Shown here: positions 45,716 to 53,815 of the stretch, one piece after another
How positions within the stretch are numbered: the first letter of the stretch is position 1
How the letters are laid out: the number at the start of each line of letters is the position of its first letter
From: an uncultured Bacteroidota bacterium
GTDB lineage: Bacteria > Bacteroidota > Bacteroidia > Flavobacteriales > Flavobacteriaceae
Direction of reading: 5' to 3'
Assembly (NCBI GenBank): GCA_903838055.1
Contig: CAILWV010000067.1
Span: 1-64,000, forward strand
Length of the DNA: 64,000 nt
Notes under the pieces: model-generated
Databases searched by the model: none
The model's input: only the letters and a program-made list of their open reading frames with translations
What the model was told of the DNA's origin: nothing
Position numbers and translations under genes: made by a program

Positions 45716-45907
45716 ATGGCACAACAAATTTTAAAAGACAAAAATCACAATACTTTAGGATACATTGACACTGACTCAAACGGTAATCAAACAATTAAAG
45801 ATAAAAATCTTAACACTAAAGGGTATTATGACCCAAAAACCAACATAACAAGAGACAAAAACCACAATACTGTTGGTCACGGAAATCTATTGACTACTTT
45901 ACTTTAA
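45716..45907 (+). CDS. Small protein of three DKN-NT-GY repeats
   Basis: A 63-residue protein built of repeats: KDKNHNTLGYID (about 7-18), KDKNLNTKGYYD (about 28-39) and RDKNHNTVGHGN (about 45-56), ending GNLLTTLL. The pattern suggests a small beta-repeat fold such as the beta-flower type, but I cannot name the family with certainty. No signal peptide. Starts 150 bp after the permease and ends at a hairpin, so it is its own unit or an upstream partner of the next two genes. Confidence 0.65.
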   Translation: MAQQILKDKNHNTLGYIDTDSNGNQTIKDKNLNTKGYYDPKTNITRDKNHNTVGHGNLLTTLL

Positions 45908-45916
45908 TAAATATTT

Positions 45917-45952
45917 AAGGTAGTTTGTTTTAACTGCGAACCACCTTGTTTT
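45917..45952 (+). terminator. Probable terminator after the 63-residue gene
   Basis: AAGGTAGTT / AACCACCTT stem (one mismatch) followed by TGTTTTATTTC. Confidence 0.5.
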
Positions 45953-46109
45953 ATTTCTCGTTAATATTACAATCATAGTTTAGCTAATTGGTAAATTATT
46001 CACTTATCGTGAAGAGATATTTTGAAAGACCATCAGCAAACCTGATTGAAGAACAAGAGTTACACTTAATTTCAGTTAGGTTAAAAAAACAAAAAACAAG
46101 ATATAAATC

Positions 46110-47171
46110 ATGATACAATTAGATGCAACCTACACCTTTGATAACGGTTCAAAATCAATCGTGTTTTCAGAAGGTAAAAAAGGAACAATTACTGGAACTT
46201 ATAATGAAGGTAACTTAAACGGAACTTTACAAGAAAATGTTTTAACAGCTACTTTTCACAATACTAAAGTTAATGCAACTGGTCTTATTGAAATTACTTT
46301 CTTTGAAAAAGGCTTTGATGCGAAATGGAAACAAGGTATCGAACCTGGGCCTATGAAAGGTAAATGGGAAGGGAAATTGTTCGTTGAAATGGATAATGTA
46401 TTACCAAAAAAGATCTTTGAATCATCTATTCAAAAGTCGGATATTGAGACTCAAGTATTGAAACTTATTAATGCTTCACAAAAAGAACAAAAAGAATTCT
46501 CAGAAGCACTATTTAATTTTGTACGAAAAAACACAGAGTACTTGTGGCTATTACCATGTTATGACACTATAATTCAATCATTTGAATATCAAATTGATGA
46601 CGAAGAAATTTCAGGAAGTATTAATGGTTTTTTATGGTCAAAAGATTGTGAGTTAGTACCAGGAAAACTTTTTTCAAATAAATCGCTCTATTTTGATACG
46701 AATGAAGAGGCTTTTTCTTATCAACCTAATGAAGAAACAGATGATTTGTTTAATTTGTTGCTTGATGATTTAAAGATATCAAAAATTGAATTAACAAATT
46801 CCTTTAAATTCATCGGACAAGATAAGGGTTCAGATCCTTATTATCGCTTGGTAAATTTACTTCGAACTTCTCTTTATGCCACTCTAGTAAAAGCTTATTA
46901 TTCTTCTGAATATAGTAATTATGAAATTGCACAAATAATAGTTGCACCTCTTAATGACCAAGAGTTAGACTTTATAAAATCATTAGGAGATATGGACAAC
47001 TTTGGTGACGATGTATTGTGGGCAATTGAAGATGTTCTATTTTGTTTTGGAATAGATATAAATGATGAAAATTATGATTCAGATTGGAATCAATTTTCAA
47101 AAGACTATGAAAAAATGGCTGAAGACATTAATGATAAAGAAAGTTATGACAACTCTTTAATTAGAATGTAA
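46110..47171 (+). CDS. Hypothetical protein with an N-terminal beta domain
   Basis: A 353-residue acidic protein in two parts. The first 90 residues are strand-rich (YTFDNGSKSIVFSEGKKGTITGTYNEG...IEITFFEKGFDAKWKQGIEPGPMKGKWEGK), like a modular beta domain joined to varied partners. The rest is helical and acidic, with no motif I recognise. No signal peptide or membrane segment. It ends 12 bp before the UDG-like gene, so the two are one operon. A toxin, immunity or defence role is possible but not shown. Confidence 0.65.
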   Translation: MIQLDATYTFDNGSKSIVFSEGKKGTITGTYNEGNLNGTLQENVLTATFHNTKVNATGLIEITFFEKGFDAKWKQGIEPGPMKGKWEGKLFVEMDNVLPKKIFESSIQKSDIETQVLKLINASQKEQKEFSEALFNFVRKNTEYLWLLPCYDTIIQSFEYQIDDEEISGSINGFLWSKDCELVPGKLFSNKSLYFDTNEEAFSYQPNEETDDLFNLLLDDLKISKIELTNSFKFIGQDKGSDPYYRLVNLLRTSLYATLVKAYYSSEYSNYEIAQIIVAPLNDQELDFIKSLGDMDNFGDDVLWAIEDVLFCFGIDINDENYDSDWNQFSKDYEKMAEDINDKESYDNSLIRM

Positions 47172-47183
47172 ATTATACAAATC

Positions 47184-47861
47184 ATGGAACATATAAAAAT
47201 TAAAGAATTATATAAATCTAGATATAATTTTCATGACTTCTACGAAGTTGTTACTACATTAATCAACGAAAATATAATATTAAATAAAGGAAGTAATCAA
47301 AAGGTGCAAAAGGATAAATTTGAATGCCAAAATGGTGATGTCCGGGTAGATTTACCTATAAGTTTAGGTCATAAAAATGGTAATTATAGAATTGCAATTT
47401 TAGGATTAGAACCAAGAGATTCAAAATCAAAATTCAACATAGAAAGATCGGGTAAATTTGTGTTTGGTACTCCCTTTGGAATTGAATATTGGACTGAAAA
47501 AAATAAATATTACAGGTGCTTTGAGGATCTAATAAAAAGAGACGATTGTTACCTATATTTTACTGATGTAGTGAAAGAATATGAAGTTAAATCATCAAAA
47601 GGAGATGCGGATGTAAATGCTCGAAAAACATTTTGGAAAAAAGCAGCCGATATTGAAAACATATCATTTTTAAAAAAGGAATTAGAGATTTTAAATCCAA
47701 CTTATATTATTGCTTTAGGAAATGATACGTATACTTTTTTACATCAACAATTCGGTGATAAAGTTATAAAAGTAGTTCATCCAAATGCCAGACAGAATAT
47801 GCAGTCCAAAGAAAATTCATGGGATATTGCAAAAAAACAATTGAATGTTATTTTTATTTAA
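47184..47861 (+). CDS. Uracil-DNA-glycosylase-like superfamily protein
   Basis: A 225-residue protein whose motif order fits the UDG fold: a first motif YRIAILGLEPRDS (about 71-83), an aromatic PFGIEYW (about 98-104), YLYFTDVVKEYE, a long helix with FLKKELEILNPTYIIALGNDTYTFL (ILNPxxIIALG, as in UDG-like proteins), and a last motif VVHPNARQN in place of the usual HPS. Whether it removes uracil is unknown. Second gene of the operon. Confidence 0.55.
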   Translation: MEHIKIKELYKSRYNFHDFYEVVTTLINENIILNKGSNQKVQKDKFECQNGDVRVDLPISLGHKNGNYRIAILGLEPRDSKSKFNIERSGKFVFGTPFGIEYWTEKNKYYRCFEDLIKRDDCYLYFTDVVKEYEVKSSKGDADVNARKTFWKKAADIENISFLKKELEILNPTYIIALGNDTYTFLHQQFGDKVIKVVHPNARQNMQSKENSWDIAKKQLNVIFI

Positions 47862-47948
47862 TTTAAAATCAAAATAGAACTTTGATTTTAAATATTTTTT
47901 GGATGAAATCATATATTAAAACAGTAAGGGCAAAAAATGTTTTTATCC

Positions 47949-47971
47949 AAGTGAGGAAATCAAGTGAGGAA
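47949..47971. repeat. AAGTGAGGAA doublet, right end of island 3
   Basis: AAGTGAGGAA at 47949-47958 and 47962-47971, 13 bp apart, 81 bp before att site 4. Confidence 0.7.
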
Positions 47972-48051
47972 ATGATAGTTTTTTAAATTATGATTTTAAA
48001 AAACCCTATATATTAAAGGGGTTTATTGCTCGAAAAAATATTTAAGATATT

Positions 48052-48094
48052 TTCATAACCCTGAGGTCGGGAGTTCAAATCTCCCTCTCGCTAC
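48052..48094 (+). repeat. Attachment site 4 (right end of island 3)
   Basis: A perfect 43-bp copy of the tRNA-Met 3' part (TTCATAACC...CTCGCTAC). The last att copy in the window. Confidence 0.95.
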
Positions 48095-48177
48095 AAATTA
48101 ACCCCTTAATATTCAGTTATTAAGGGGTTTTTTAATTGTGTTTGAATTAAAGAGAATGAATTTGTTCAAGTGAGGAA
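48095..48177. repeat. Remnant left end of a fourth island-2/3-type element
   Basis: After att site 4 comes AACCCCTTAATA / TATTAAGGGGTT with T-run (48100-48133), then TTAATTGTGTTTGAATTAAAG and one AAGTGAGGAA at 48168-48177, matching the left ends of islands 2 and 3. The second box is missing. The following DNA to 48313 is AT-rich with no gene. Confidence 0.7.
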
Positions 48178-48313
48178 GTTGTAAACAAAATTATATGTAA
48201 TTAGATATAATTTATTATTTTATAGTGTTTTATATCCTTAGACATATAATTTAAAAAAGATAAATTCATTAAATGAGCAATTTAACTGAGTAAGGATATA
48301 AATAAATCGAAAA

Positions 48314-48341
48314 ATCCCTAAAAAATTAATTTTAGGGATTA
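48314..48341 (-). terminator. Hairpin after the acidic protein gene
   Basis: AATCCCTAAAA / TTTTAGGGATT with a 6-nt loop, 67 bp downstream of the minus-strand gene; the T-run is weak. Confidence 0.5.
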
Positions 48342-48407
48342 GTATCATATATTCTATATGTTTCGATTTTAAAGAAGAGTATTAATTATATAAGTTAAAA
48401 CTTATGT

Positions 48408-48818
48408 TTATTCATCTTCATCTTCTTCGTCTTCATATTTATCATTTGATTCTGTCTCATCATCATCACCTTCATCTGAGCCGCCTTTATCTTTTAGTAA
48501 ATCAATTTCTTCATCGTCATCATCACTCGGCATGTCATCATCATCTAAATCAAGTCCTTTTACAGGTGAAATTGGCTCAATTACTGAAGCTAAATCATCA
48601 TCTTCATCAAATTTTTCCATTCGATTAGCTAATTTAGTACTAACTTTTACCAAATAAATTGTGTCTTCAGTTCTAACTTCTACGGCTTCAATAAGTTCAT
48701 TTTTAGCATTTCTAAAACGGATAATATCACTATTGTCATATCCGTCAGGAAATTTCTCTACTAACAAGTTTAAAATATCACCTGTAAGTTTAGCATAATC
48801 AACAATAACTCTTTTCAT
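48408..48818 (-). CDS. Conserved hypothetical protein with an acidic tail
   Basis: A 136-residue protein. The first 70 residues are an ordered domain (MKRVIVDYAKLTGDILNLLVEKFPDGYDNSDIIRFRNAKNELIEAVEVRTEDTIYLVKVS); the rest is a run of Asp and Glu. I recall this as a protein conserved in flavobacteria and often labelled DNA primase without visible basis. It lies 10 bp after the deoxyhypusine synthase-like gene, so likely in that operon. Confidence 0.75.
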   Translation of the reverse strand: MKRVIVDYAKLTGDILNLLVEKFPDGYDNSDIIRFRNAKNELIEAVEVRTEDTIYLVKVSTKLANRMEKFDEDDDLASVIEPISPVKGLDLDDDDMPSDDDDEEIDLLKDKGGSDEGDDDETESNDKYEDEEDEDE

Positions 48819-48828
48819 AAATTGGGTA

Positions 48829-49803
48829 TTATAAATCTAATAAATAAGCAAAAATTAATGGTGCAACAATTGTTGCATCAGATTCAATAATAAATTTTGG
48901 AGTATGAACGTCTAATTTACCCCAAGTAATTTTTTCATTTGGAACTGCTCCCGAATAAGAACCGTAACTTGTTGTAGAATCTGATATTTGGCAGAAATAA
49001 CTCCAAAAAGGAATGTCATGCATTTCCATGTCTTGGTATAACATTGGTACTACACATATTGGGAAATCTCCAGCAATTCCTCCTCCAACTTGAAAAAATC
49101 CTAATCCTTTTCCAGTAGAGTTTTTAGGATACCAATCGGCTAACCACATCATATATTCAATTCCGCTTTTCATTGTTGTAGGCTTGAATTCACCTTTAAT
49201 ACAATAGGAAGCAAAAATATTTCCCATGGTACTATCTTCCCAACCAGGAACAACAATAGGTAAGTTTTTTTCTGCAGCTGCGATCATCCACGAATCCTTA
49301 GGATCAATTTCATAATATTGTTCTAAATCACCTGAATTCAACATTTGATACATAAATTCATGAGGAAAATAACGTTCTCCTTTAGAGTCTGCATTATTCC
49401 AAATTTCAAATAAATGTTTTTGTAATCTTCTAAATGCTTCCTCTTCGGGTATACAAGTATCTGTAACTCTATTATAATGATTTTCTAGTAAATCCCATTC
49501 GTCTTGAGGGCTTAAATCTCTGTAATTTGGCACCCTTTTATATGAATTATGTGCTACTAAATTCATAATATCTTCTTCAAGATTAGCTCCAGTACAAGAA
49601 ATAATATGCACTTTATCTTGACGAATCATTTCAGCTAATGATTTTCCCAACTCAGCTGTACTCATCGCGCCAGCAAGAGTTATCATCATTTTTCCATTTT
49701 CAAGAAGATGCTGTTCGTATCCTTTTGCTGCATCTACTAATGCAGCAGCATTAAAATGAAGATAATTTTTTTCTATAAACTGACTAATTGGTCCTTTGCT
49801 CAT
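48829..49803 (-). CDS. Deoxyhypusine synthase family protein
   Basis: A 324-residue NAD- and spermidine-binding fold. The WGK motif (KITWGKLD, about 296) holds the lysine that is catalytic in deoxyhypusine synthase; SCTGANLEED and GGGIAGDFPICVVPML are NAD-site-like segments. Bacteria lack the eIF5A target, so such proteins are thought to act on polyamines (for example homospermidine formation). An arginine decarboxylase gene on the same strand upstream supports a polyamine job. Confidence 0.88.
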   Translation of the reverse strand: MSKGPISQFIEKNYLHFNAAALVDAAKGYEQHLLENGKMMITLAGAMSTAELGKSLAEMIRQDKVHIISCTGANLEEDIMNLVAHNSYKRVPNYRDLSPQDEWDLLENHYNRVTDTCIPEEEAFRRLQKHLFEIWNNADSKGERYFPHEFMYQMLNSGDLEQYYEIDPKDSWMIAAAEKNLPIVVPGWEDSTMGNIFASYCIKGEFKPTTMKSGIEYMMWLADWYPKNSTGKGLGFFQVGGGIAGDFPICVVPMLYQDMEMHDIPFWSYFCQISDSTTSYGSYSGAVPNEKITWGKLDVHTPKFIIESDATIVAPLIFAYLLDL

Positions 49804-49877
49804 TTTTATTGTTTAATTTTTTTATTGTAATTTGAATTTCAAAGAAAAACTTTTTTTTTAAATCTTGAAACAGTTTT

Positions 49878-50555
49878 TTATTTTTTTAATTCCCTATCAA
49901 TTTCCGCAATTGTTTTTTTATTTAAATCTATTGCATAATCATAAATTGTAATATTGTTTTTTATACTTTCAAGATATTCCTCAAATGAAAATTTATATTT
50001 TAAATTATTTAAAACTTCCGAATTTATTATAGGTTCATAACAAGTTTCTTTATTTAAAACGTCTATTTTATTTTTAAGATCCGATTCTAAATTTAGAACT
50101 AAAGGACATATTGATTGATAATATCCCAATATCATTTTTTTTAATTTCTTATTTTCTATGTATCTAATGTCGCCGCTAGATTTAAAACCTTCATAGTTTC
50201 CGCTTGATGAAGATCTGAAAATCTTTTGAAAATAAATTTCTTTATTATTTATTTTTTTATTTTTTATCGAATCGGAATCAAGCATTGATAAGGTGCCTTT
50301 TAAATTTTTTTCTGCTGCTTGATAAGATAATAAATCATTCTTTAAATCACTTCTTAAATCTGTAATAAATTCATTTACAGCTTCTTGCTGATGATTGTGC
50401 TCACTCCAACTATGCATCCAAATGGATAAGGTAACCGCAAAAACAATTATAAATATCTCTATTATAATTTCTTTAAATTTTTCAAAAAAAGTTGTGTTTT
50501 TGTCTTTTATCGTGTTCTTAATTTTTTCAGTGTGTTTTAGAACTTCGTCTTGCAT
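49878..50555 (-). CDS. DUF6090-like single-pass membrane protein
   Basis: A 225-residue protein with one membrane helix near the N-terminus (IIIEIFIIVFAVTLSIWM, about 28-45), followed by a long helical, probably periplasmic part beginning SWSEHNHQQEAVNEFITDLRSDLKNDL. This is the pattern of the Bacteroidota DUF6090 family as I know it. Function unknown. It sits between arginine decarboxylase (36 bp away) and the deoxyhypusine synthase-like gene, all on the minus strand. Confidence 0.7.
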   Translation of the reverse strand: MQDEVLKHTEKIKNTIKDKNTTFFEKFKEIIIEIFIIVFAVTLSIWMHSWSEHNHQQEAVNEFITDLRSDLKNDLLSYQAAEKNLKGTLSMLDSDSIKNKKINNKEIYFQKIFRSSSSGNYEGFKSSGDIRYIENKKLKKMILGYYQSICPLVLNLESDLKNKIDVLNKETCYEPIINSEVLNNLKYKFSFEEYLESIKNNITIYDYAIDLNKKTIAEIDRELKK

Positions 50556-50591
50556 AAGTGAATTTATATTTGTAAAATTAATTTTTTACAA

Positions 50592-51995
50592 TTATTTTTT
50601 GGTGTAACCCAATATTTTTAAAACATCATCTGAAGTTTGTTGCTCCGAAAAAACTTCGGTTGCTAGAATTCCATTTTCATCTCTATCAATTAATATGTGT
50701 TTTGGTTGCGGAATTAAACAGTGATGCAATCCCCCAAATCCGCCAATAGTTTCTTGGTATGCTCCTGTGTTGAAAAAACCAATATATAGTGGCTTTTCTT
50801 TGTTGTATTTTGGCAAATAAATTGCATTCATGTTTTGTTCCGAATTGTAATAATCGTCGCTATCACAGGTCATTCCTCCTAAAAGTACTCTTTCATAGGT
50901 ATCATTCCATCGGTTAATAGCTAACATAATAAAACGTTTATTTATTGCCCATGTATCCGGTAAAGTGGTAATAAATGAACTGTCTATCATATTCCATGCT
51001 TCTCTATCATTTTGTTGTTTTTGATACAAAACTTTATATATAGCTCCGCCACTTTCACCAACTGTAAAGGATCCAAATTCAGTAAAAATATCTGGTACTT
51101 CTACTTCGGCTTCATCACATGCAATCTTTATCTGATGGATAATTTCGTCAATCATGTACTGGTAATCGTACTCAAATGCTAACGAATTTTTTATAGGAAA
51201 TCCACCACCAATATTTAATCCATTAAGTGTAGGACATTCTTTTTTAAGGGCAATATATACTCTAATACATTTTACTAATTCGTTCCAATAATAAGCGTTA
51301 TCATTTATCCCGGTATTGATAAAAAAGTGAAGCATTTTCAACTCCAATTTATCATTTTCTTGAATTTGTTTTTTGTAAAACTGTACTATGTTTTTATATC
51401 CAATTCCTAATCTGGAAGTATAGAATTCAAATTTAGGCTCTTCTTCGGCAGCAATTCTAATTCCGATCTTAAATTTTCCTTTAATTTCTGCTTGTAATAA
51501 ATCTAATTCCTCATAGTTATCAATAATTGGAATAGTATTTTTATGTCCATTATTAATAAGTCGGGCAATATTTGAAATATATTGGTCTCTTTTAAAACCG
51601 TTGCAAATAATGTAAGTGCTTTTATTTATTTTGTTATTTTCTAGTAAATTTTCAACTATGTTAATATCAAAAGCAGAGGAAGTTTCAATATGAATATTAT
51701 TCTTAAATGCTTCATTCATAATATATTCAAAATGCGAGCTTTTTGTGCAATAGCAGTAGTAATATTTACCGTCATACTTATTTTTTTCCATTGCTGTACG
51801 AAACCAATTTTTGGCTTTGTTAATGTTATTGGAAATTTGCGGTAAATAAGTAAATTTTAATGGAGTACCATATTGTTCTACCAATTTCATTAAATCGATA
51901 TGATGAAATTGAAGTGCGTTTTCTTTATTAAGAGTAAATTCCTCTTGAGGAAAATAGTAAGTTTGATTAATTAAGTCGAAATATTTAGTGTTCAT
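50592..51995 (-). CDS. speA: Biosynthetic arginine decarboxylase (PLP fold type III)
   Basis: Decarboxylates arginine to agmatine at the start of polyamine synthesis. 467 residues, alanine-racemase-like barrel then a C-terminal beta domain. The Schiff-base lysine is in YYYCYCTKSSHFEYI (about 80-94). NIGGGFPIKN is the phosphate-binding Gly-rich loop, and MTCDSDDYY near 380 holds the catalytic Cys and Asp. It is shorter than E. coli SpeA and matches the compact Bacteroidota form. An agmatinase gene is not visible nearby. Confidence 0.88.
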   Translation of the reverse strand: MNTKYFDLINQTYYFPQEEFTLNKENALQFHHIDLMKLVEQYGTPLKFTYLPQISNNINKAKNWFRTAMEKNKYDGKYYYCYCTKSSHFEYIMNEAFKNNIHIETSSAFDINIVENLLENNKINKSTYIICNGFKRDQYISNIARLINNGHKNTIPIIDNYEELDLLQAEIKGKFKIGIRIAAEEEPKFEFYTSRLGIGYKNIVQFYKKQIQENDKLELKMLHFFINTGINDNAYYWNELVKCIRVYIALKKECPTLNGLNIGGGFPIKNSLAFEYDYQYMIDEIIHQIKIACDEAEVEVPDIFTEFGSFTVGESGGAIYKVLYQKQQNDREAWNMIDSSFITTLPDTWAINKRFIMLAINRWNDTYERVLLGGMTCDSDDYYNSEQNMNAIYLPKYNKEKPLYIGFFNTGAYQETIGGFGGLHHCLIPQPKHILIDRDENGILATEVFSEQQTSDDVLKILGYTKK

Positions 51996-52286
51996 TTTTG
52001 TAAATTAATTAGATTAAAAAGTGTTGTTAAACAATGGTTAATCTAAAATTCAAACTCTAATATTCGCGTAAGCAATAGGTAAATCAAGGGTTATTGATTC
52101 GATAATATTAAATATTGAAATCCCTAATGTTCTTTTATGATTATTAAAAGATAAGTTAATTGCTTGAAAACTAATGAGGTTTTCGTGCAAAAAAAATGGA
52201 GATTTTTTGTTGTTATTATTTTTTATCATCACAGCAAATGTAAAAAATAAAATAAGTGAAATGTAAAATATTCCTTAAAAATTTTG

Positions 52287-53348
52287 TTAACTTTCATAAT
52301 CATGAAAACTACTCATTATCAATTCATTACTTGCTTCTTGATTTATTATAATTTCGCCAATTCTTTTTATTAATGCAAATTGAATCTTTCCATATTCATT
52401 TTTCTTATCGTGAATAAGCAAACCTGTAATATTTTGGATATCATTTGTTGAAATACTATGTTTCCCAAAAAGCCCTAGAACTGTATTTTTTATTTCTAAA
52501 TATTCTATTTCAGTTAGCATATTTTGCTCTTTAGAAATATAGCTTTCTAGAATCATTCCAATTGCTACAGCTTCTCCGTGAAGCAATGGGGTAGTGGTGT
52601 CTAGAAAATGACTTTCAATTGCATGGCCTAAAGTATGTCCGAAGTTTAATGCTTTTCGAATTCCATTTTCCGTGGGATCTTGCAATACAATTTCATTTTT
52701 TATTTCTACTGATCGATAGATTAAAATTTCTAAATCATCAAAATTTAAGTCAGTTAAATTTAAAAATTGGTTCCAATATTTTTTATCATAAATTAACCCA
52801 TGTTTAAGCATTTCGGCAAGTCCAGAACGCATTTGTATTTGAGGAAGCGATTCTAAAAATTCCACATCTAATACTACCATTTTTGGATTAGATATTACCC
52901 CAATTTGGTTTTTTAAATTCCCTATATCTACTCCGTTTTTTCCTCCTATAGATGCGTCAACCATTCCTAATAAGGAAGTGGGAACATTTATAAAATCAAT
53001 ACCTCTTTTAAACGTAGAAGCAATAAATCCGCCAAGATCGGTAATGACACCGCCACCAAGATTAATTAATACACTTTTTCTGTCTGCTCCTAATTCTGAA
53101 AGTATGGACCAAATTTCAATACATGAAGTAATGTTTTTCATTTCTTCTCCGGCCTCAATTTCTATTATTTCAATTTGAATTTCTGTTGCTAATAGAGAAA
53201 GAAATTTAGGTAGACAAAATACATTCGTATTTTCATCAACTAAAATAAAAATAGAAGAATAGTTATTCTCATTTATTATTTTTTGGATCGCTTCATATCC
53301 GCTTTCATTAAAATAGATTGAATAGCCGTTTGCTTGGATTGATTGCAT
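52287..53348 (-). CDS. aroB: 3-dehydroquinate synthase
   Basis: Second step of the shikimate pathway, converting DAHP to 3-dehydroquinate with NAD and a divalent metal. 353 residues. Signatures are LINLGGGVITDLGGFIASTFKRGIDFINVPTSLLGMVDASIGGKNGVD (NAD and substrate binding, about 98-145) and NFGHTLGHAIE (metal histidines, about 235-245). Lies 291 bp upstream of speA on the same strand; the gap between has only a 60-residue frame that looks spurious. Divergent from the TIGR03643 gene. Confidence 0.95.
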   Translation of the reverse strand: MQSIQANGYSIYFNESGYEAIQKIINENNYSSIFILVDENTNVFCLPKFLSLLATEIQIEIIEIEAGEEMKNITSCIEIWSILSELGADRKSVLINLGGGVITDLGGFIASTFKRGIDFINVPTSLLGMVDASIGGKNGVDIGNLKNQIGVISNPKMVVLDVEFLESLPQIQMRSGLAEMLKHGLIYDKKYWNQFLNLTDLNFDDLEILIYRSVEIKNEIVLQDPTENGIRKALNFGHTLGHAIESHFLDTTTPLLHGEAVAIGMILESYISKEQNMLTEIEYLEIKNTVLGLFGKHSISTNDIQNITGLLIHDKKNEYGKIQFALIKRIGEIIINQEASNELIMSSFHDYES

Positions 53349-53497
53349 GATAAATATTAAAATTTAAACAAAAATAGACATATTATTTTAGTACTGTTAA
53401 TGCAACAATCACTATTTTTTTGATTTTAATTTGTATTTATAATAAATTTATGTTTAATTTTGTTTAATATTTATAAGTAAAAGTTAAACAATAAATT

Positions 53498-53800
53498 TTG
53501 AAAACAGTTATTGCACCTTTAGAAAATAATATTTTATCTGATATTCAAATAGATAGAATAATAGAAATGGCTTGGGAAGATAGAACACCATTTGATGCTA
53601 TTGAATACCAATTTGGTTTAACGGAAGATAATGTTAAGGCTTTAATGAAAAAGCAGTTAAAGTTTAGTAGTTATAAATTGTGGAGAAAGAGAGTTGAAAA
53701 TTGCAAAACCAAACACGTTGCAAAACGAAATGAAGGAATTGACAGATTTAAATGTACTCGACAAAGAGCAATTTCAAATAATAAAATCGCAAAACGTTAA
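53498..53800 (+). CDS. TIGR03643 family protein
   Basis: A 100-residue basic protein: LSDIQIDRIIEMAWEDRTPFDAIEYQFGLTEDNVKALMKKQLKFSSYKLWRKRVENCKTKHV, the TIGR03643 pattern, helix-turn-helix-like with a basic tail. The start is TTG. Such proteins are commonly encoded near photolyase/cryptochrome genes, as here, and may regulate them. It is the first of a co-directional cluster; the DUF2452 gene follows after 15 bp. Confidence 0.88.
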   Translation: MKTVIAPLENNILSDIQIDRIIEMAWEDRTPFDAIEYQFGLTEDNVKALMKKQLKFSSYKLWRKRVENCKTKHVAKRNEGIDRFKCTRQRAISNNKIAKR

Positions 53801-53815
53801 TCTAATTTAATAATT

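Larger units (their letters stand above)
43336..48094. mobile_element. Island 3: tRNA-Met island with transporter and unknown gene cassette
   Basis: About 4.8 kb between att sites 3 and 4. The left end has the same hairpin and AAGTGAGGAA pair as island 2; the right end has an AAGTGAGGAA doublet at 47949-47971. All five genes are on the plus strand. No recombinase, replication or transfer gene. Confidence 0.8.

Noticed and set aside
35768-48094. Treating the whole 18.1-48.1 kb block as one integrative element
   Set aside because: Internal att copies and two different end structures show that it is composite.
48404-48628. His/Leu-rich ORF on the plus strand
   Set aside because: Antisense shadow of the Asp/Glu run of the acidic protein gene.
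52050-52232. 60-residue ORF between speA and aroB
   Set aside because: Low-complexity start (NNNNKK), no family, no operon-like spacing; probably spurious.
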